Source: an uncultured Prevotellaceae bacterium
GTDB taxonomy: Bacteria; Bacteroidota; Bacteroidia; Bacteroidales; Bacteroidaceae
DNA: 64,000 nt
Reading direction: 5' to 3'
Assembly: GCA_902778535.1 (NCBI GenBank)
Contig: CACYYG010000009.1
Coordinates: forward strand, 1 to 64,000
Shown: one piece after another, positions 59,779-64,000 of the stretch
Numbering within the stretch: the first letter of the stretch is position 1
How the letters are laid out: each line of letters opens with the position of its first letter
The notes under the pieces: generated by a model
What the model was told of the DNA's origin: nothing
What the model saw: only the letters and a program-made list of their open reading frames with translations
Databases searched by the model: none
Made by a program: the position numbers and the translations under genes

Positions 59779-60801
59779 TTAGGACCTATCCACCAAAGCA
59801 CTGAAGAAGGCCTCAATATTAGCTTGCGGGGTGTGCGGTGGCGTGTCGCAGCCACTGCTGAGCACGAAGTTGGGAAAGGGGGCCATCTTGTCGAGCAGGG
59901 CGTGCACGGCGCGGCGCATCTGCTCCGGCGTGCCATCCTTGAACAAAGAGACGGGATCGAGGTTGCCCATAGCCAGAGCCGTAGGCGGCACATCGCGGAT
60001 GACTTCCTCCATATTGCATTTATTGCCGAAGTGATAGGCAGCGGCACCTGTCGACACCATCGCCTTGGTACAATGGCCCGTGTTGCCGCAGTTGTGCAGA
60101 ATGACGATGAACGACTCGTCCTGCACTTCTTCAACGACCTTCCTAACATACTGCGACGAGAACGTACGACAGTCGTCATCTGACAGCAGACCGGCGGCGG
60201 GCTCAGCCATCAGCACACCATTGGCACCGGTCAGTTTCAGCGCCTGACAATACTTGGTGATGAACTGCGCGCACTTGCTTAACAGCGCATGAGCTGCTTG
60301 GGGCTGCTCATAAATCAGCATCATCATCTCTGCCATGTCGTAGAGCCTGCCAGCCAAAGAGAACGGACCGATGCAGCCGGCGAACAGCGGGCGCTCTCCA
60401 CTACCCTTCCCCATCTGTGAGATGCTCTTGGCAGCAAGCAAATTTGCCTTGAGATACTGAGGCACACGCCCAGCGTGGAGCGACGGCACCTGCAAACATT
60501 CGATGTCCTCAATGCTGTTCAACAGGCGGCCGCTGACGGCAGGCACGGCATCGTCGCTGAAGACGACCAAAGCACCAAAAGCCTCTGCCTCCACCGTCAG
60601 ATCCATGATGGTGCAGGCCGCTGCTGAAGGGAATTTCTTGGCCAGGGCAATGACTGCCTCGGCATGGATACGTCCGTCGCTGACGGCTTCCCGCACGGTG
60701 TGGCCAATCATCTCGATGCCGGGGTGTGTCATCACTGGAATGGCTGCTACGTCCTTGCTGCGGATGTTGCCAGCCACCCATTGGGGCATGTTTATTTTCA
60801 T
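59779..60801 (-). CDS. UroD-family methylcobamide:thiol methyltransferase (MtaA/MtbA-like)
   Basis: 340 residues. Fold and motifs are those of MtaA/MtbA rather than true uroporphyrinogen decarboxylase: VMTHPGIEMIG, CTIMDLTVEAEAFG, AGCIGPFSLAGRL, EPAAGLLSDDDC, the zinc ligands His-x-Cys in ILHNCGNTGHC and the distal Cys in SSGCDTPPHTP. It moves a methyl group between a corrinoid protein and a thiol; the partner may be the neighbouring fusion. No coenzyme M is expected in this organism, so the acceptor is open. It is transcribed after the S9 peptidase gene and before the activation gene. Confidence 0.88.
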   Translation of the reverse strand: MKINMPQWVAGNIRSKDVAAIPVMTHPGIEMIGHTVREAVSDGRIHAEAVIALAKKFPSAAACTIMDLTVEAEAFGALVVFSDDAVPAVSGRLLNSIEDIECLQVPSLHAGRVPQYLKANLLAAKSISQMGKGSGERPLFAGCIGPFSLAGRLYDMAEMMMLIYEQPQAAHALLSKCAQFITKYCQALKLTGANGVLMAEPAAGLLSDDDCRTFSSQYVRKVVEEVQDESFIVILHNCGNTGHCTKAMVSTGAAAYHFGNKCNMEEVIRDVPPTALAMGNLDPVSLFKDGTPEQMRRAVHALLDKMAPFPNFVLSSGCDTPPHTPQANIEAFFSALVDRS

Positions 60802-60853
60802 TTTTTGAGAGGACTTGTGAAGACTTACGAGGATTTAAGAGGACTCATAGCAC

Positions 60854-63298
60854 CTATAGATGCTTCTTAGGATACAATGCCTCCCACCAGCTGGGGTCGT
60901 CCTTCAGCCAGCGCTGGAACCAGGCCATCTGCGTGGCTAACCATTTCTCGCGTTTACCGTAATCAGTGATGTGGTGGTTCTGTCCCTCCACTTCGACCAG
61001 TGCCACCTCGCGGCCTAACAGCTTCAGGGCCGTGAACATCTGCAGGCTCTCGATGAGCGGCACGTTAGTGTCGGCATTGCCATGCAGCAGAAGCAGCGGC
61101 GTGTGAATCTTGTCGGCATTGAACAGCGGGCTTTGGTCGACATACAGCTTGCGATGGCTCCACGGATAGCTATTGGCCATGCTCACCTCGCTGTAGTTGT
61201 AGCCCCAATACCCCTCGCCCCAATAGCTGGTGTGATTGGCGATGCCGGCGTGACTGACGGCACAGGCAAAGATATCGGTCTGCGTTTGCAGATACTGTGT
61301 CATAAAACCGCCGTAGCTGGCACCCATGCAGCCAATCTTCTTTTCGTTGATGAACGGATGGGTGGCACATAGCTGCTTCACGCCCTCGATGATGTCTTCA
61401 GCAGGTCCGTGGCCGGCAGTGTTCACATGGCGTGAGGCCCACTCCTGACCGAAGCCCGTGGCGCCGCTGGGCTGCAGGATATAGGCCACATAGCCCAGCG
61501 AATTCCACATCTGCGGAGCGTAGGGCGACTCGAAATAGCGGCTCACAGGCGAGCAGCCGCCGTAGTAGTAGACGATGAGCGGATACTTCTTCGTGGCATC
61601 GAAATCGGCAGGCAAATAGAGCCGTCCGTAGACCGTGTCGCCATTCGAGTTCTTGAAGTTCCAGTCCTGACAAGTGCCTAACAGGGCATCGCCGAGTGCA
61701 GTCTTGCCATCGAATATGATTTTGGAGTTGAGTTTTGAGATTTGAGGTTTAAGATTTGTGATGTAGGCGGAGGCTGGCTCCAAGGTCTTATACGACAGCC
61801 AGGCCAGCGTGGGAGCATGTGCCGCCAAGTCCCAGCGGTAGGCGTAGTCGCCCTGCAAGGGCAGCTGTTCGATGGCACCTGTCTTGGGATTCAGGCGGAA
61901 GAGGTTCACATAGTCGCGGTCCTCGGCAGAGAAATAAATCATGCCGTCGGCCCACGACCAGTCAACAGTCTCAACCGAAGGGTTGAAGTCTTTGGTCAGC
62001 GGCGTCACCTGTTTCGTAGCAATGTCATAGAGGAACAACTCGTTTTCTGTCATACTGGGTGTGACGTCGGCGGGCAACTGACAGCCCATGCGGTCGAAAG
62101 CCTCAGGCGTTCCCGTGAAGAGCAGCTGCTTGCCGTCGGGCGAGAACTGAGCACTGCTGAGAAATCCCACACATTGCATCAACGTATCGGCCTTTAGCGT
62201 CTGTACATCAAGCAGATAATAGTCCTGCACCTCCGTCGGGCGCTTGACAAGACGGCTATATGACGAAATGACGAGCAGCGTCTTTCCGTCGGGCGAGATG
62301 CTGCTGAGATATTCGCCTTTCGTTCCAAAAGTGATGCGCTGGGCAATGCCGGAAGCAAGGTCCATCTTCACAAGATAGTTGCGGTCGCGCCAGCCTGGCT
62401 GACGGTCGTCCATCTCCAGCACCTCGAACACCTCCTCGTCCTCCTTCGGTCCTTCTTCCTCGGCAGAGACAATGAGATAATCCTCCGTAGGACTGACGGT
62501 ATAGCCGCCCTTCGGCACACCTGCAGCAAAGACGCTGCGCTCCCCCGTCAAGGGATTTACCTTGTAGAGCATACGCTTGCCGTCCTCCGACACCTCTTCT
62601 ATATATGCGCACGTATGAGGCATCCAGCGCACGCTCTGTGTAGGACGGCTGAGCACACGTTGGGTCTTGACATCAAGCAATTCATATTCCCAGCGGCTCT
62701 GTCCGCCGCGCTCCGTTGTCTGATAGCTGACAGTGGCAAACTGTCCGTCGGCCGAGAGGCTGATGCCCCTCACGCGGCGTCCGTCGGTCAGGTCGTGCAC
62801 CATATACGGGTGTTCCCTGGCCAGCGTGGGCACAACGAGGCGACTGGCATCGATGGTAACGCGGATGCTGTCGCTATCGCAGGGTTGAGCCAGGTATTTC
62901 ACGGCCAGCGTGTGGTGCTCAGGAGCCAGCTTCAGCTCCGCGCCGGCCTCCTTGCCGTCGATGAAGAGCTTATAGTTGGCCGGGCCTTCCACACTGACGG
63001 TGCCCTTCACATAGTCGCTGTTATTGATGAAAAAGCTGAGCACGCCCACACTCTTCGAGTCGGCGAGCGAGGGCAGCAGCCCGGCTTTGCAGGTCGTGGT
63101 AGGCACGGCATCGTGAGGCAAGGCTTCAAGCAGCGATGTCTCGTCGAACTGCTTACCGCCCACGTTCACCGTGTCGGCGGCAAAGGGCTGGCTCACGGCA
63201 AAGGGTCCCGCCAGGTTAAACTCAGTAACTTCGGTCTTTTCTTGCGCCGTGGCCGTCGTAACCAACAGCGCCGCTAATGGTAGGATGTACTGCTTCAT
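60854..63298 (-). CDS. secreted S9-family prolyl/dipeptidyl peptidase
   Basis: 814 residues from ATG 63298; the ATG at 63304 is an alternative, while 63331 would precede the transcript start. Signal peptide MKQYILPLAALLVTTATAQ. A beta-propeller N-domain (RRVRGISLSADGQFATVSYQ, SISPDGKTLLVISSY, FSPDGKQLLFTG) precedes an alpha/beta-hydrolase domain with Ser 661 in MGASYGGFMTQYL, Asp in HGNADTNVPLIESLQM and His in EGQNHHITDY. It removes di- or tripeptides from extracellular peptides. The segment NLKPQISKLNSK is encoded by an AT-rich repeat. The next gene starts 52 bp downstream. Confidence 0.92.
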   Translation of the reverse strand: MKQYILPLAALLVTTATAQEKTEVTEFNLAGPFAVSQPFAADTVNVGGKQFDETSLLEALPHDAVPTTTCKAGLLPSLADSKSVGVLSFFINNSDYVKGTVSVEGPANYKLFIDGKEAGAELKLAPEHHTLAVKYLAQPCDSDSIRVTIDASRLVVPTLAREHPYMVHDLTDGRRVRGISLSADGQFATVSYQTTERGGQSRWEYELLDVKTQRVLSRPTQSVRWMPHTCAYIEEVSEDGKRMLYKVNPLTGERSVFAAGVPKGGYTVSPTEDYLIVSAEEEGPKEDEEVFEVLEMDDRQPGWRDRNYLVKMDLASGIAQRITFGTKGEYLSSISPDGKTLLVISSYSRLVKRPTEVQDYYLLDVQTLKADTLMQCVGFLSSAQFSPDGKQLLFTGTPEAFDRMGCQLPADVTPSMTENELFLYDIATKQVTPLTKDFNPSVETVDWSWADGMIYFSAEDRDYVNLFRLNPKTGAIEQLPLQGDYAYRWDLAAHAPTLAWLSYKTLEPASAYITNLKPQISKLNSKIIFDGKTALGDALLGTCQDWNFKNSNGDTVYGRLYLPADFDATKKYPLIVYYYGGCSPVSRYFESPYAPQMWNSLGYVAYILQPSGATGFGQEWASRHVNTAGHGPAEDIIEGVKQLCATHPFINEKKIGCMGASYGGFMTQYLQTQTDIFACAVSHAGIANHTSYWGEGYWGYNYSEVSMANSYPWSHRKLYVDQSPLFNADKIHTPLLLLHGNADTNVPLIESLQMFTALKLLGREVALVEVEGQNHHITDYGKREKWLATQMAWFQRWLKDDPSWWEALYPKKHL
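61719..61768. repeat. AT-rich direct-repeat segment inside the S9 peptidase gene
   Basis: TTTTGGAGTTGAGTTTTGAG followed by ATTTGAGGTTTAAGATTTG: tandem TTTGAG/TTTAAG steps, read as NLKPQISKLNSKI at a loop between the propeller and hydrolase domains. Confidence 0.6.
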
Positions 63299-63320
63299 TA
63301 TCATTGAATTGATTTTGATG

Positions 63321-63328
63321 CAAAAGTA
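63321..63328 (-). promoter_or_regulatory. -7 box of the S9 peptidase unit
   Basis: The minus strand reads TACTTTTG, 22 bp before the ATG at 63298. Confidence 0.55.
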
Positions 63329-63405
63329 CACACTTTTTTTTACATTTCAGATATTTCTGATAAAAATATGCTGTTCAGGCCAAAATAGCGCTTTGTGACA
63401 AAACA

Positions 63406-63466
63406 GTAACCACGTGGGTTACTGACTGTAACCACGCGGGTTACTGACAGTAACCCACGTGGTTAC
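63406..63466. repeat. three 17-bp palindromes at 22-bp period (GTAACC family)
   Basis: GTAACCACGTGGGTTAC (63406), GTAACCACGCGGGTTAC (63428) and GTAACCCACGTGGTTAC (63450) with spacers TGACT and TGACA. Two units are identical to those at 50078 and 50100. Confidence 0.93.
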
Positions 63467-63580
63467 TAAAATTTTCTTTTGTTAACAAATCGCTGCGATA
63501 GACTTTTCAAAATCATCGATGTTCTTTTTCACGGGGATGATGCTCGTGAAAAAAAGTGATTATTTTTTACGGCAAGGCAA

Positions 63581-63610
63581 TTGTTTTTTCACTTTATGTT
63601 TGTATCTTTG
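63581..63610 (+). promoter_or_regulatory. promoter of the lamin-tail-domain protein
   Basis: TTG at 63581, a 19-bp spacer, TATCTTTG at 63603-63610; the ATG follows after 4 bp, so the transcript would be almost leaderless. Confidence 0.65.
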
Positions 63611-63614
63611 CGCC

Positions 63615-64000
63615 ATGATTGACCCGAGAAACATCATCATTGCATGCCTGCTCATGCTGTGGCACCTGCCTGTGTCGAGTGCCGGCAACGACACATTGGA
63701 AGATTCAGCCAACAGTCTGATGCTGAACGAGCTGATGCAGTCGAACATCGACTGTGTGATGGACGACCTCAAGGACTATCCCGATTCGTGGGTCGAGCTC
63801 TACAATGGGGGCTCAACTGTAGTCAACCTCAACCGCTACAGTCTCGGCATCACGTCCAACGCCACCGAGGCGTGGACGCTGCCCGACAAGGTCCTCAGTC
63901 CCAACTCACGCATCCTTGTCTATTGCGACAAGGCGGGCGACGGCCTCCACACCAATTTCCGCTTAGAGTCGGGCAAGGGCTGTGCCGTCTATCTCTTCTG
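63615..64000 (+). CDS. secreted lamin-tail-domain protein, N-terminal part only (runs off window end)
   Basis: 128 codons from ATG 63615 with no stop before the window ends. A signal-like start (NIIIACLLMLWHLPVSSAG) leads to a lamin-tail domain: LMLNELMQSNIDCVMDDL, DSWVELYNGG, VNLNRYSLGI, WTLPDKVLSPNSRILVYCD and NFRLESGKGCAVYLF. In Prevotella such a domain commonly precedes a CotH-kinase region; whether that holds here cannot be seen. Confidence 0.8.
   Translation, partial: MIDPRNIIIACLLMLWHLPVSSAGNDTLEDSANSLMLNELMQSNIDCVMDDLKDYPDSWVELYNGGSTVVNLNRYSLGITSNATEAWTLPDKVLSPNSRILVYCDKAGDGLHTNFRLESGKGCAVYLF

Larger units (their letters stand above)
63299..63614. other. divergent intergenic region with two promoters and a triple palindrome
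   Basis: It contains the leftward promoter of the S9 peptidase, the triple 17-bp palindrome (63406-63466), a short hairpin with TTTTTCACG/CGTGAAAAA arms (63525-63553), and the rightward promoter of the next gene. No gene is seen. Confidence 0.75.

Overview
The window comes from a Bacteroidales genome, most likely a Prevotella-type (Prevotellaceae) gut or rumen commensal. Four things point there: promoters of the Bacteroides type (TAnnTTTG at -7), lipoprotein signals of the form C-S-D-D-D, type III glutamine synthetase with hybrid two-component regulators, and a xylanase/xylosidase pair resembling the XynA/XynB pair of Prevotella ruminicola.

Layout. (1) 1-7330, minus strand: a probable surface-protein operon. 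In transcription order it encodes a 67-aa membrane protein, a lipoprotein joining a type-1 periplasmic-binding fold to a legumain-like (C13) cysteine peptidase, two lipoproteins, a secreted protein with a C-terminal sorting-type tail (frameshifted), a 52-aa small protein and a truncated secreted protein. A membrane TPR/AraC regulator lies just upstream. (2) 9207-12588: guanine deaminase, a cytidylate-kinase-like protein and a secreted beta-propeller. (3) 12765-36603: a nitrogen-assimilation block. On the minus strand are PII, two ammonium transporters, an outer-membrane barrel and GlnN. On the plus strand are gltB-gltD-dapF-dapL-pyrG-purF-carA-carB, then asnB. It joins ammonium uptake, GS/GOGAT and most glutamine-dependent amidotransferases. 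carB stops after its first half. (4) 36713-40292: xylan use (sugar symporter, GH10 xylanase, GH43 xylosidase). (5) 40413-49972: a rhamnogalacturonan lyase (PL11) cluster with esterase and acyltransferase, divergent from a hybrid two-component regulator. (6) 50182-53658: mnmA, then SPFH, DUF4177-like, ribbon-helix-helix and aldose-epimerase-like genes. (7) 53717-63298: a membrane LytTR regulator, a corrinoid methyltransferase cluster containing an unusual UroD/homocysteine-methyltransferase/B12 fusion, and an S9 peptidase. (8) 63615-64000: start of a lamin-tail-domain secreted protein.

The most unexpected content is a set of dispersed small palindromes. GC-rich REP-like units (hairpin plus G-rich tail, single or in inverted pairs) occur at 13 places. 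Ten of these lie inside open reading frames, including glnN, pyrG, gltB, purF and carA, where they are read through in frame and add peptide segments. A second family consists of 17-bp palindromes repeated at exactly 22-bp spacing at three loci. A third (AGGAGTA arms) and a fourth (AT-rich, direct) family lie between genes, at stop codons and inside gltD, asnB and the S9 peptidase. All functional statements rest on reading motifs and neighbourhoods; no database search was run.
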